Source: an uncultured Schaedlerella sp. (lineage in GTDB: Bacteria; Bacillota; Clostridia; Lachnospirales; Lachnospiraceae). From it: a stretch of DNA of 43,056 nucleotides. Positions 7,466 to 14,919 of this stretch are shown here, in pieces (the stretch's first letter is position 1; each line of letters opens with the position of its first letter). A program made the position numbers and the translations under genes. The notes under the pieces were generated by a model. It saw nothing but the letters and a program-made list of their open reading frames with translations, was not told the DNA's origin and made no database searches. The stretch spans positions 1 through 43,056 of the forward strand of contig CAKSAJ010000024.1 of NCBI GenBank assembly GCA_934435195.1. The letters are read 5' to 3'.

Positions 7466-8344
7466 ATGAAATTAGTAATTGTGACGGGTATGTCAGGAGC
7501 AGGAAAATCAATTGCATTGAAGATTCTGGAAGATCTGGGCTATTTTTGTGTCGATAATCTTCCGATACAGCTGATGCCAAAATTTGCGGAGATTCTGACA
7601 ACTCCAAATTCAGAATTGAAGCAGGTAGCACTTGGGATTGATGTGCGAAGCGGTCAGGCTTTGGATGGATTAGAAGAACAATTGAATGCGATGGATAAGG
7701 CCGGAATCGATTACGAGATACTGTTTTTGGATGCACAGGACGATGTTCTTGTGAAGCGTTATAAAGAGACAAGAAGACAGCATCCGCTTGGAGGAGCCGG
7801 TCATATCGATGTCGGGATCGCAAAAGAGCGTGAGAAAATTTCATTCTTAAAGATGCGTGCAACCTATATATTAGATACAAGTAAGATGCTTACAAGAGAG
7901 TTGAAAAAAGAGCTGGAGCAGATTTTTGTAAATGGCAAGAATTTCAAAAATCTGTATATTACGGTAATGTCATTCGGATTTAAATATGGAATCCCCCAGG
8001 ATGCAGATCTGGTTTTTGATGTACGTTTTTTGCCGAATCCATATTATATCAGTGGATTGAAAGAAAAAACAGGAAATGACAGAGAAGTGCAGGAATATGT
8101 GATGAACAGTCCGAGGGCAGAAGAATTTTTGAAAAAGTTTACGGACTTAATTCAATTTTTATTGCCAAATTATATATTAGAAGGAAAAAACCAGCTGGTC
8201 ATTGCGATTGGATGCACGGGAGGCAAGCATCGTTCTGTTACTGTGGCAAATGCATTGTATCAGGTTGTGAAGCAGGATGAAAATTATGGTGTTCGTATTG
8301 AACATCGAGATATTGAGAAAGATGCTATTACAAAGGCAAAATAG
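7466..8344 (+). CDS. rapZ: RNase adapter / nucleotide-binding protein RapZ (YvcJ)
   Basis: 292 residues from the ATG at 7466, which sits 6 nt after AGAGGG; the longer frame starting at 7439 overlaps murB and has no ribosome site. Residues 8-15 are a Walker A loop (GMSGAGKS), followed by DLGYFCVDNLP and RRQHPL. The C-terminal half (about 155-292) carries SFGFKYGIP and AIGCTGGKHRSV, both typical of RapZ/YvcJ. The family hydrolyses nucleotides and binds small RNAs or GlcN6P in E. coli; in B. subtilis YvcJ belongs to the yvcI-yvcN cluster. Here the usual yvcK gene between rapZ and whiA is missing. Confidence 0.95.
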   Translation: MKLVIVTGMSGAGKSIALKILEDLGYFCVDNLPIQLMPKFAEILTTPNSELKQVALGIDVRSGQALDGLEEQLNAMDKAGIDYEILFLDAQDDVLVKRYKETRRQHPLGGAGHIDVGIAKEREKISFLKMRATYILDTSKMLTRELKKELEQIFVNGKNFKNLYITVMSFGFKYGIPQDADLVFDVRFLPNPYYISGLKEKTGNDREVQEYVMNSPRAEEFLKKFTDLIQFLLPNYILEGKNQLVIAIGCTGGKHRSVTVANALYQVVKQDENYGVRIEHRDIEKDAITKAK

Positions 8345-8353
8345 AGGTATAAC

Positions 8354-9313
8354 ATGTCATTTTCGGGAAATGTAAAAGAAGAACTGTCGGATCACTGGAG
8401 TAGTGCAAGACACTGCCAGATTGCAGAACTGGCAGCAATTCTTGGACTATGTGGCTCGATCATTATTAATAGTAGAAATGAATATCGGGTAAAAGTACAC
8501 ACAGAAAACAAAGCGGTTGCAAGAAAAGTCTTTACATTGATTAAAAAAACATTTAATATAGAATCTGATATATCAATAAGAAGAAACATTCAAAAGCAAA
8601 GCGTATCGTATTCGGTTGTCGTAAAACAGCATCAGGATGCCCTTCGAGTATTACAGGCAGTTAAGTTGATAGATGAACATTTGGATGGATTTGAAGAGGT
8701 TCGGATCGTGAATCCTATCGTAGTACAACAGACCTGCTGTAAGAGAGCGTTTATTCGGGGAGCATTTTTGGCAGCGGGATCTATGAGTGATCCTAAGAAA
8801 GCATACCATTTTGAAATTGTATGTGCGGCAGAGCCAATGGCAGAACAGATACGGGAGTTAATGAGCAGTTTTTCGATGGATGCAAAGATTGTCCAGAGAA
8901 AGAAATCATATGTCGTATATCTCAAAGAAGGCTCACAAATCGTTGATATATTGAATATTATGGAAGCGCACGTTTCGTTGATGGAACTTGAGAATGTACG
9001 AATTTTGAAAGAAATGCGCAATACAGTAAACCGAAAGGTGAACTGTGAGACGGCAAATTTGAATAAAACCGTATCAGCAGCGGTTAAGCAGTTGGAAGAT
9101 ATTACATATCTAAGGGATACGATTGGATTAGAAAAGCTGTCAGAGGGATTAGAGGAAGTGGCATTGGCCAGACTTTCACACCCAGATGCATCATTAAAAG
9201 AATTAGGGGCTCTTTTGTCGCCGCCGGTTGGGAAGTCAGGAGTGAATCACAGACTTCGAAAACTGGGAGATCTGGCAGAGAAGGTTAGAAAAGAGCAAGG
9301 AGGAGTATTATGA
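8354..9313 (+). CDS. whiA: DNA-binding protein WhiA
   Basis: 319 residues. WhiA is a conserved Gram-positive DNA-binding protein linked to sporulation septation in Streptomyces and to division and chromosome segregation in Bacillus. The N-terminal part (about 1-210) is the degenerate LAGLIDADG-like fold, with the recognisable CCKRAFIRGAFLAAGSMSDPKKAYHFE. The C-terminal helix-turn-helix (about 225-315) includes LSHPDASLKELGALLSPPVGKSGVNHRLRKL. It starts 9 bp after rapZ behind a GAGG site, and its stop overlaps the HPr start by 4 bp (ATGA), indicating coupled translation. Confidence 0.96.
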   Translation: MSFSGNVKEELSDHWSSARHCQIAELAAILGLCGSIIINSRNEYRVKVHTENKAVARKVFTLIKKTFNIESDISIRRNIQKQSVSYSVVVKQHQDALRVLQAVKLIDEHLDGFEEVRIVNPIVVQQTCCKRAFIRGAFLAAGSMSDPKKAYHFEIVCAAEPMAEQIRELMSSFSMDAKIVQRKKSYVVYLKEGSQIVDILNIMEAHVSLMELENVRILKEMRNTVNRKVNCETANLNKTVSAAVKQLEDITYLRDTIGLEKLSEGLEEVALARLSHPDASLKELGALLSPPVGKSGVNHRLRKLGDLAEKVRKEQGGVL

Positions 9314-9567
9314 TTGAAACACCGGTTATCGTGAAACATGAAAAAGGCTTAGATGCAAGACCAATTGCTTTGCTTGTACAGGAAGCTAGTCAGTACGCAA
9401 GCAAGATCTTTATTCAGGTTGATAATAAGAAGATTAATGCAAAGAGCATCATGGGCATGATGAGCTTGAATTTATCAGATGGTGAAGAAGTAACTGTTTT
9501 GACAGATGGTGAAGATGAAGTGAAGGCAGCAGAGGGAATTAAGACATTTCTTGCAGAAGCAAAATAG
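9310..9567 (+). CDS. Crh-like HPr-family protein without the active-site histidine
   Basis: 85 residues, HPr fold throughout. The active-site loop reads EKGLDARP, with Asp at position 15 where PTS HPr has the phosphorylated His (GLHARP). The regulatory serine is present at position 46 in NAKSIMGMMSL. A protein with Ser46 but no His15 cannot pass phosphate from enzyme I to sugar permeases, but could still be phosphorylated by HPr kinase and act as a CcpA co-repressor, as Crh does in B. subtilis (Gln15). The location also matches crh, directly after whiA. AGGAGG precedes the ATG and a strong terminator follows. Role inferred; not tested. Confidence 0.9.
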   Translation: MIETPVIVKHEKGLDARPIALLVQEASQYASKIFIQVDNKKINAKSIMGMMSLNLSDGEEVTVLTDGEDEVKAAEGIKTFLAEAK

Positions 9568-9640
9568 AAGGTATCTTTTGTTCAGATAACAGATGAGAAC
9601 AATAGTGAATAGTGAAGTATTCATGAAAAAAAGAATATAA

Positions 9641-9674
9641 AAAAAGAGGTTGTGTGTAAAGCACAGCCTCTTTT
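9641..9674 (+). terminator. Rho-independent terminator of the murB-rapZ-whiA-HPr operon
   Basis: GAGGTTGTG (9646-9654), 7-nt loop, CACAGCCTC (9662-9670), then TTTT; preceded by an A-run, so it may work in both directions. Confidence 0.85.
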
Positions 9675-9750
9675 ATCACCTGCAGAAAATGTGGAACAGA
9701 TTTCTGTAGGATGTTTTGGCAACTTAAAAAGTGGAAAGGAGCGGATGAAT

Positions 9751-10707
9751 ATGAAGAAACTATTATTTATTTACAATCCAAACGCAGGAACCGGTATGTT
9801 AAAGCCCAAATTGGCAGATGTCCTTGATATATTTACCAAGGCAGGTTATGAAGTCACAGTTTACCCGACACAGCGTTATCACGATGGACTTGCTAAGACC
9901 TTATCCTATACAGGCGATTATGATTTGGTAGTATGCAGCGGAGGCGATGGAACGTTAGATGAAGTCGTAACCGGTATGGCACAGAGAGAGAAGAAAGTAC
10001 CGATCGGATATATTCCGGCTGGAACGACAAATGATTTTGCAAGCAGTCTGCACATTTCAAAGGACATGCTTGGAGCAGCCGACACGGCGGTAAATGGAGT
10101 ACCATTTCCATGTGATATCGGTCATTTTAATAATGATTATTTCGTATATATTGCAGCTTTTGGGCTATTTACGGATGTATCATATGAGACAGATCAAAAT
10201 ATGAAGAACGTTCTGGGGCATCTGGCATATGTACTGGAAGGAACAAAGCGTATTTTCAATATTCCTTCTTATCATATTAAAGTGACACATGACGGAGAGA
10301 CGATCGAAGATAATTTTGTGTATGGAATGGTGACAAACTCCAGATCAGTAGGTGGTTTTAGAAGTATTATCGGGAGAAATGTAGCGTTTGATGATGGTGT
10401 GTTTGAAGTGACATTGATCAAAACACCGAAGAATCCGATTGAGTTGAATGAAATCGTAGCAGCATTGCTGGTAAAACAGATCAATTCGGATCATATGTAT
10501 TCTTTCCGTTCCGGCCATGTTAAGTTTGAATCGGAAGAAGAAATTCCATGGACTTTGGATGGAGAATATGGTGGAAGACATGATGAAGTTATTGTGGAAA
10601 ATCTGAAACAAGAATTGGAAATTATGGTAAAACCGACTTCAATCGGTCATTTGGAACGAAAAAAAGAGTTGGTCCGCCAGGAAGAAGAAAGCGAAGAACA
10701 GGCGTAA
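9751..10707 (+). CDS. Diacylglycerol/lipid kinase of the DagK (YegS/DgkB) family
   Basis: 318 residues from the ATG at 9751, 9 nt after GGAAAGGAG; longer upstream frames run through the terminator. NPNAG (9-13) and SGGDGTLDE (63-71; GGDGT nucleotide loop) are the hallmarks of the DAGK catalytic domain, and GTTNDFA follows. The C-terminal beta domain includes EIPWTLDGEYGG, close to the usual DGE motif. These enzymes phosphorylate diacylglycerol (DgkB) or related lipids, recycling lipid released during lipoteichoic acid synthesis. It is monocistronic by spacing. The substrate is not certain. Confidence 0.9.
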   Translation: MKKLLFIYNPNAGTGMLKPKLADVLDIFTKAGYEVTVYPTQRYHDGLAKTLSYTGDYDLVVCSGGDGTLDEVVTGMAQREKKVPIGYIPAGTTNDFASSLHISKDMLGAADTAVNGVPFPCDIGHFNNDYFVYIAAFGLFTDVSYETDQNMKNVLGHLAYVLEGTKRIFNIPSYHIKVTHDGETIEDNFVYGMVTNSRSVGGFRSIIGRNVAFDDGVFEVTLIKTPKNPIELNEIVAALLVKQINSDHMYSFRSGHVKFESEEEIPWTLDGEYGGRHDEVIVENLKQELEIMVKPTSIGHLERKKELVRQEEESEEQA

Positions 10708-10772
10708 ATCCACAAGATGATAGCTTCTTTATATCGACAAAATAAAAAAATACAAAAAAATGAAAAAAACAC

Positions 10773-10801
10773 TTGCATTATGTAAAATAGTGTGATAAAG
10801 T
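10773..10801 (+). promoter_or_regulatory. Promoter of tRNA-Glu
   Basis: TTGCAT (10773-10778), 17-bp spacer, TAAAGT (10796-10801), about 50 bp before the mature tRNA. Confidence 0.55.
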
Positions 10802-10802
10802 A

Positions 10803-10843
10803 TATCTTGCTTGCGGGTGAGAAATAAACAAGCAGGCAAGATA
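10803..10843 (+). repeat. Inverted repeat in the tRNA leader
   Basis: TATCTTGCTTGC (10803-10814) pairs with GCAGGCAAGATA (10832-10843) through 12 bp with one G-U pair and a 17-nt loop. It lies between promoter and tRNA, ten bases before the mature 5' end. Confidence 0.6.
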
Positions 10844-10852
10844 ATTAAATAA

Positions 10853-10924
10853 GGCTCCGTGGTCAAGCGGTCAAGACGCTAGCCTCTCACGCTGGAATCA
10901 GGGGTTCGATTCCCCTCGGAGTCA
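10853..10924 (+). tRNA. tRNA-Glu, anticodon CUC
   Basis: A 72-nt cloverleaf can be folded by eye. The acceptor GGCTCCG pairs with CGGAGTC with one G-U, the anticodon stem CTAGC/GCTGG carries the loop CTCTCAC (anticodon CTC, reading GAG), and the T arm is AGGGG-TTCGATT-CCCCT. The CCA end is not encoded (ACTAAA follows). A long terminator hairpin follows 30 bp later, so it is a single-gene transcript. Confidence 0.93.
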
Positions 10925-10954
10925 CTAAAGAGTGGGTTGTTACTCAAAGCAGGC

Positions 10955-11010
10955 AAAACCGGATTTTTAGACATAGAATATGAGTTCTATTCTGAAAATC
11001 TGGTTTTTTC
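10955..11010 (+). terminator. Long terminator hairpin after tRNA-Glu
   Basis: AACCGGATTTTTAGA (10957-10971) pairs with TCTGAAAATCTGGTT (10991-11005), with one G-U and one C-T or bulge position; the inner ATAGAA/TTCTAT extends it. T-rich sequence follows. Confidence 0.8.
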
Positions 11011-11122
11011 TATTTCTGCAGAATATAGATTTGGGGAAGGAAAGGAATAGAATATGAAGTACTGTATCTGAGGAAAACAAACTCTGCAATTAAGACTTTT
11101 AAAGTATAAGGAGGAATGGGTT

Positions 11123-11851
11123 ATGAAGATTATCAGAACCAAGGATTACGAAGAAATGAGTCGAAAAGCAGCGAATTTAATTTCCGCACAGATTCTGCTG
11201 AAGCCTGACTGCGTATTAGGGCTCGCAACAGGATCTACTCCAATTGGTATTTATGATCAATTGGTTGAATGGAATAAGAAAGGTGATTTAGATTTCTCCA
11301 CAGTTAAGACGGTGAACCTGGATGAATACAAAGGCCTGACAAGAGACAATGAACAGAGCTACTACTATTTCATGCATCATCATTTGTTTGACAGAGTAAA
11401 CATTGACGAAGAGAATACGCATGTACCGAACGGAAAAGTAGAGAATGGTGATGAAGAATGTCTGCGTTATGAAGCATTGATCGAATCTATGGGGGGCGTC
11501 GATCTTCAGTTACTTGGATTGGGAAGAAACGGACATATCGGATTTAATGAGCCGGCAGCAGATTTCCCAAAAATCACACATTGTGTAGATTTGACAGAAA
11601 GTACAATTGAAGCAAATAAGCGTTTCTTTGCTTCAGCAGATGAAGTGCCAAGACAGGCTTATACAATGGGAATTGGGACAATCATGAAAGCGGACAAGAT
11701 TCTTGTTGTGGCAAATGGAGAAGACAAAGCTGATGCAGTTGCAGCAATGGTACAAGGTAAAATCACTCCAGAGGTGCCGGCATCTATACTTCAGCTTCAT
11801 AATAATGTAATACTTGTAGCTGATGAAGCAGCACTTTCTAAATTAAAATAA
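11123..11851 (+). CDS. nagB: Glucosamine-6-phosphate deaminase NagB
   Basis: 242 residues. It converts glucosamine-6-phosphate to fructose-6-phosphate and ammonia, feeding amino sugars into glycolysis. Visible motifs: GLATGSTPIGIYDQL (33-47, phosphate loop), NLDEY (65-69, catalytic Asp), GLGRNGHIGFNEP (132-144, with the catalytic His) and the C-terminal PASILQLHNNV. The length matches the short bacterial form, which lacks the extended allosteric C terminus of the E. coli enzyme. The start ATG follows GGAGG. No clear promoter or riboswitch is visible in the 110 bp before it. No nagA is in the window. Confidence 0.97.
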   Translation: MKIIRTKDYEEMSRKAANLISAQILLKPDCVLGLATGSTPIGIYDQLVEWNKKGDLDFSTVKTVNLDEYKGLTRDNEQSYYYFMHHHLFDRVNIDEENTHVPNGKVENGDEECLRYEALIESMGGVDLQLLGLGRNGHIGFNEPAADFPKITHCVDLTESTIEANKRFFASADEVPRQAYTMGIGTIMKADKILVVANGEDKADAVAAMVQGKITPEVPASILQLHNNVILVADEAALSKLK

Positions 11852-11930
11852 AACAACGAACACTGTTAAAAAAATAACAGATTGTTAAAAATAAGACGGA
11901 TTTCGAACATTTTATTGTGAGAATTATAGA

Positions 11931-11959
11931 TTGTCTTTTTTTCCATGATGGGCTATAAT
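11931..11959 (+). promoter_or_regulatory. Strong sigma-A promoter for fba
   Basis: TTGTCT (11931-11936), 17-bp spacer, consensus TATAAT (11954-11959). Confidence 0.8.
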
Positions 11960-12028
11960 GGTTACAGATTTAAAAGAAATAGTACTTGCTGTAATCGGGC
12001 AAGCCCTTAAGAAGTGGAGGAAAGAAAT

Positions 12029-12895
12029 ATGTTAGTATCAGCAACAGAGATGCTTCAGAAAGCAAAAGCAGGACATTACGCAGTAGGACAGTTTAATATC
12101 AACAACCTTGAATGGACAAAAGCAATCCTGACAACAGCAGAGGAATGCAAATCACCAGTTATCCTTGGTGTATCTGAAGGTGCTGGAAAGTATATGACAG
12201 GTTACAAGACAGTTGTTGGAATGGTTAAAGGTATGATGGAAGAACTTGGAATTACAGTTCCTGTAGCATTACACCTTGATCATGGTAGCTACGAAGGATG
12301 TCTGAAGTGTGTAGAGGCTGGATTCTCATCAATCATGTTTGACGGATCACACTATCCAATCGATGAGAACGTTGCTAAAACAACAGAGTTAGTTAAACTT
12401 GCTCATGACAATGGTATGTCTATCGAAGCAGAAGTAGGATCTATCGGTGGAGAAGAAGACGGAGTTATCGGTAAAGGTGAATGTGCAGATCCAGAAGAGT
12501 GTAAGAGAGTAGCAGATCTTGGTATCGACTTCCTTGCAGCAGGTATCGGTAATATTCATGGTAAATATCCAGCAAACTGGGAAGGACTTAGCTTTGAAAC
12601 TCTGGATGCAATCCAGCAGAAAACAGGCGATATGCCACTCGTACTTCACGGAGGAACAGGAATTCCGGAAGATATGATCAAGAAAGCAATCAGCCTTGGA
12701 GTAGCTAAGATTAACGTTAATACAGAGTGTCAGCTTTCATTCGCAGCTGCTACACGTGAATACATCGAAGCAGGAAAAGATCTGGAAGGAAAAGGATTCG
12801 ACCCAAGAAAACTTCTCAAACCAGGCGCAGACGCAATTGCTGCTACAGTAAAAGAAAAGATGGAACTGTTCGGATCAGTTGGAAAAGCTGAGTAA
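12029..12895 (+). CDS. fba: Class II fructose-bisphosphate aldolase
   Basis: 288 residues from the ATG at 12029; the GTG of the longer frame lies in the GGAGG ribosome site. It cleaves fructose-1,6-bisphosphate to DHAP and glyceraldehyde-3-phosphate with a zinc ion. Signatures: ALHLDHGSYEG (80-90, with D84 and the metal ligand H85), EAEVGSIGGEEDG with its Glu near 135, GIGNIHGKYP, VLHGGTGIPE, and NVNTE near the phosphate site. The length and VLHGGTGIPE fit the FbaA/GatY group. Codon use is strongly biased and the promoter is near consensus, as expected for a highly expressed glycolytic gene. A bidirectional terminator follows. Confidence 0.95.
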   Translation: MLVSATEMLQKAKAGHYAVGQFNINNLEWTKAILTTAEECKSPVILGVSEGAGKYMTGYKTVVGMVKGMMEELGITVPVALHLDHGSYEGCLKCVEAGFSSIMFDGSHYPIDENVAKTTELVKLAHDNGMSIEAEVGSIGGEEDGVIGKGECADPEECKRVADLGIDFLAAGIGNIHGKYPANWEGLSFETLDAIQQKTGDMPLVLHGGTGIPEDMIKKAISLGVAKINVNTECQLSFAAATREYIEAGKDLEGKGFDPRKLLKPGADAIAATVKEKMELFGSVGKAE

Positions 12896-12937
12896 TTTTA
12901 GTTCCTGAGTATATGAGATAATTTCTCATAGAAAAAA

Positions 12938-12985
12938 AAGAAAAACATCAGTCCCGGCAAATGTCGGCACTGATGTTTTTCTTTT
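12938..12985. terminator. Bidirectional terminator between fba and the convergent DeoR gene
   Basis: AAAAACATCAGT (12941-12952) and ACTGATGTTTTT (12969-12980) pair perfectly, with an inner GC-rich stem. A-run before and T-run after let it serve both strands. Confidence 0.88.
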
Positions 12986-12988
12986 TAT

Positions 12989-13729
12989 CTATATAATCTT
13001 GATATTATCATAATTCTGATAAGCTTTAGATAAATTAGAATCTGTCAAAATGATACAGTCTGTAAAATCAGCAAATGTAACAGAAGAAACAACTCCAAAT
13101 TTTGAACTGTCACAAAGAATATAAGATTCTTTGCAATGAGCGAAAGCGGATTCTTTCACCTTTGCTTCCTGAACATCCGGAGTTGTACAGCCTTGCTGGA
13201 TTGTCAGTCCGTTGCTGCCGAAAAATCCTTTTGTGAAATGAAATTTTTGTATTGCTTCACAAGTGTCAGCCCCGATTAATGCTTCCGTATGCATCTTTAC
13301 CATTCCACCCGGAAGATAAACTTCGAATCCACGATTGCAGAGTTTTCGTGCATGGGCAATCGCATTTGTTACAAATACAGCTTTAGATGCGGAAATATAT
13401 TCAATAATATATCCGGTCGATGTGCCGGCATCAAGATATACAACATCTTTGTCTGTGATTAGTGAGGCAGCATATTGTGCAATTGCAATCTTAGAATCAC
13501 GGTTTAGGATTTCGCGTTCAGAGACGGAAATATCCTTCGTGATTTCCTGTGAGGATGCAAGTGCGCCACCATGTACTTTTACTAATAATTGTTTCTTATC
13601 CAGTTCTGTAAGATCTCTTCGGATTGTAGATTCAGATGCATCAAAAAGTTCCATTAATTCTTGTACGGTTGCTTTTCCATTTTCATTTACAAGCTTTAAA
13701 ATCGCATTTTTTCTTTCATCAATCAGCAT
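12989..13729 (-). CDS. fruR: DeoR-family repressor of the fructose operon
   Basis: 246 residues. The N-terminal HTH is typical DeoR (LMELFDASESTIRRDLTELDKKQLLVKVHGGALA, 25-58). The C-terminal DeoRC sugar-phosphate sensor (about 75-235) has YLDAGTSTGYIIEYI and GSNGLTIQQGCTTPDVQEA. It is divergent from fruK-fruA, the usual arrangement of FruR (LacR subgroup), so it probably represses that operon and is released by fructose-1-phosphate (inference from family and context). The ATG has GGAGG upstream. Its own promoter is near consensus and carries an 11-bp inverted repeat. Confidence 0.9.
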   Translation of the reverse strand: MLIDERKNAILKLVNENGKATVQELMELFDASESTIRRDLTELDKKQLLVKVHGGALASSQEITKDISVSEREILNRDSKIAIAQYAASLITDKDVVYLDAGTSTGYIIEYISASKAVFVTNAIAHARKLCNRGFEVYLPGGMVKMHTEALIGADTCEAIQKFHFTKGFFGSNGLTIQQGCTTPDVQEAKVKESAFAHCKESYILCDSSKFGVVSSVTFADFTDCIILTDSNLSKAYQNYDNIKII

Positions 13730-13771
13730 AATCCTTCGCCTCCTTCGTTTTGAATGAATGATAATGACGGA

Positions 13772-13805
13772 TTTTGATTCTTATTTCATTATAAAAGAAT
13801 CAAAA
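13772..13805. promoter_or_regulatory. 11-bp perfect inverted repeat spanning the fruR -10
   Basis: TTTTGATTCTT (13772-13782) and AAGAATCAAAA (13795-13805), 12 bp apart. The -10 of the leftward fruR promoter lies in the middle, so a dimeric regulator bound here would block it. Confidence 0.6.
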
Positions 13806-13816
13806 ATGAATGTCAA
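13788..13816 (-). promoter_or_regulatory. fruR promoter
   Basis: Minus strand TTGACA (13816-13811), 17-bp spacer, TATAAT (13793-13788): full consensus. Confidence 0.8.
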
Positions 13817-13883
13817 ACAAAGTGAAATGAGCATTTTGCACGAAAACAAGGATTGAATTTTGTTTATATTTACATGAACGAAT

Positions 13884-13913
13884 ATGACTGAAAATGATTG
13901 ACAATGACCGAAA
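13884..13913 (+). promoter_or_regulatory. Three contiguous 10-bp operator repeats on the fruK promoter
   Basis: ATGACTGAAA, ATGATTGACA and ATGACCGAAA follow one another without gaps, one helical turn each. The -35 hexamer lies across the second repeat. Similar ATGA units (GAATGA, AATGACGG) occur at 13753-13769 near the fruR start. Likely FruR binding site; assignment is by position. Confidence 0.65.
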
Positions 13914-13926
13914 ACGAGAATATAAT
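13898..13926 (+). promoter_or_regulatory. fruK-fruA promoter
   Basis: TTGACA (13898-13903), 17-bp spacer, TATAAT (13921-13926): full consensus, overlapping the 10-bp repeats. Confidence 0.85.
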
Positions 13927-13994
13927 CAAAGCATAAATTAAATCTCGTCAAAAACATTTAAAAAACGTCATAAGAAGGCAGGAGGGAATAACGA

Positions 13995-14897
13995 ATGGTT
14001 TATACAGTAACATTTAACCCATCACTTGATTATATTGTGAATGTTTCTGATTTTAAATTAGGTCAGGTGAACAGAACAGAAAAAGAAGTGATGTTTCCGG
14101 GCGGAAAGGGAATTAACGTCTCAATCGTTTTAAAGAACCTTGGAATGGAAAGTACAATCCTGGGATTTACAGCAGGATTTACCGGTGAAGAGATTCAGAG
14201 AAGAGTCAAAGAGATGGGATGCGTAGAAAAACTGATTCCTATCGCAAATGGTTATTCAAGAATCAATCTAAAACTTCGTTCCAACGAAGAGAGTGAGATC
14301 AATGGTATGGGACCAGTGATCGGAAAAGAAGATATCGATAAGCTTTATCAAATGTTAGATACATTAAAAGCAGGTGATGTACTTGTTCTTGCAGGAAGTA
14401 TTCCGGCATCTATGCCACCTACAATGTACAGCGACATTATGGGATATCTTCAGAATAAAGAGGTTATGATCGCAGTAGATGCAACAAAAGATTTGTTGGT
14501 AAATGTACTGCCATTTCATCCATTTGTAATCAAACCGAATAATTATGAGCTCGGAGAGATTTTCAATGTAACATTGAAAGATAAGAAAGATGTTGTTGTT
14601 TATGCTAAAAAGTTACAGGAACAGGGGGCAAGAAATGTTCTGGTATCTATGGCAGGCGACGGAGCAGTGCTGGTTGCAGAAGATGGTTCTGTATATGAAA
14701 GCGAAGCGCCAAAAGGAAAGGTTGTCAATTCTGTAGGAGCAGGGGATTCAATGGTAGCAGGCTTTTTATATGGATATCTGACAACAGGAAATTATGAGAT
14801 AGCATTTAAAAATGGTGTTGCAACAGGAAGTGCGAGTGCATTTTCAGAAAATCTTGCAACAAAAGAAGAAGTGGAAGCAATTTTAAACACATTATAA
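13995..14897 (+). CDS. fruK: 1-phosphofructokinase FruK
   Basis: 300 residues, PfkB/ribokinase family. It phosphorylates fructose-1-phosphate, the product of the fructose PTS, to fructose-1,6-bisphosphate. Motifs: FNPSLDYIV (8-16) and GGKGINVS (36-43, PfkB signature 1), AGSIPASMPPTMY, KPNNYELGEI, and NSVGAGDSMVAGF (about 245-257, signature 2 with the catalytic Asp). It starts behind GGAGG and is followed by fruA after 22 bp. The gene order fruR / fruK-fruA supports this over tagatose-6-phosphate kinase, which shares the fold. Confidence 0.94.
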   Translation: MVYTVTFNPSLDYIVNVSDFKLGQVNRTEKEVMFPGGKGINVSIVLKNLGMESTILGFTAGFTGEEIQRRVKEMGCVEKLIPIANGYSRINLKLRSNEESEINGMGPVIGKEDIDKLYQMLDTLKAGDVLVLAGSIPASMPPTMYSDIMGYLQNKEVMIAVDATKDLLVNVLPFHPFVIKPNNYELGEIFNVTLKDKKDVVVYAKKLQEQGARNVLVSMAGDGAVLVAEDGSVYESEAPKGKVVNSVGAGDSMVAGFLYGYLTTGNYEIAFKNGVATGSASAFSENLATKEEVEAILNTL

Positions 14898-14919
14898 AAA
14901 GAAATGGGAGGTTTCAGTT

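Noticed and set aside
7341..7880. 179-codon leftward frame opposite murB/rapZ
   Set aside because: Antisense shadow of two strongly supported genes, with Ser/Arg/His-rich composition typical of reverse reading.
11011..11122. nagB leader searched for a glmS-type ribozyme or other riboswitch
   Set aside because: Only about 110 bp, with no conserved core or strong stem visible.
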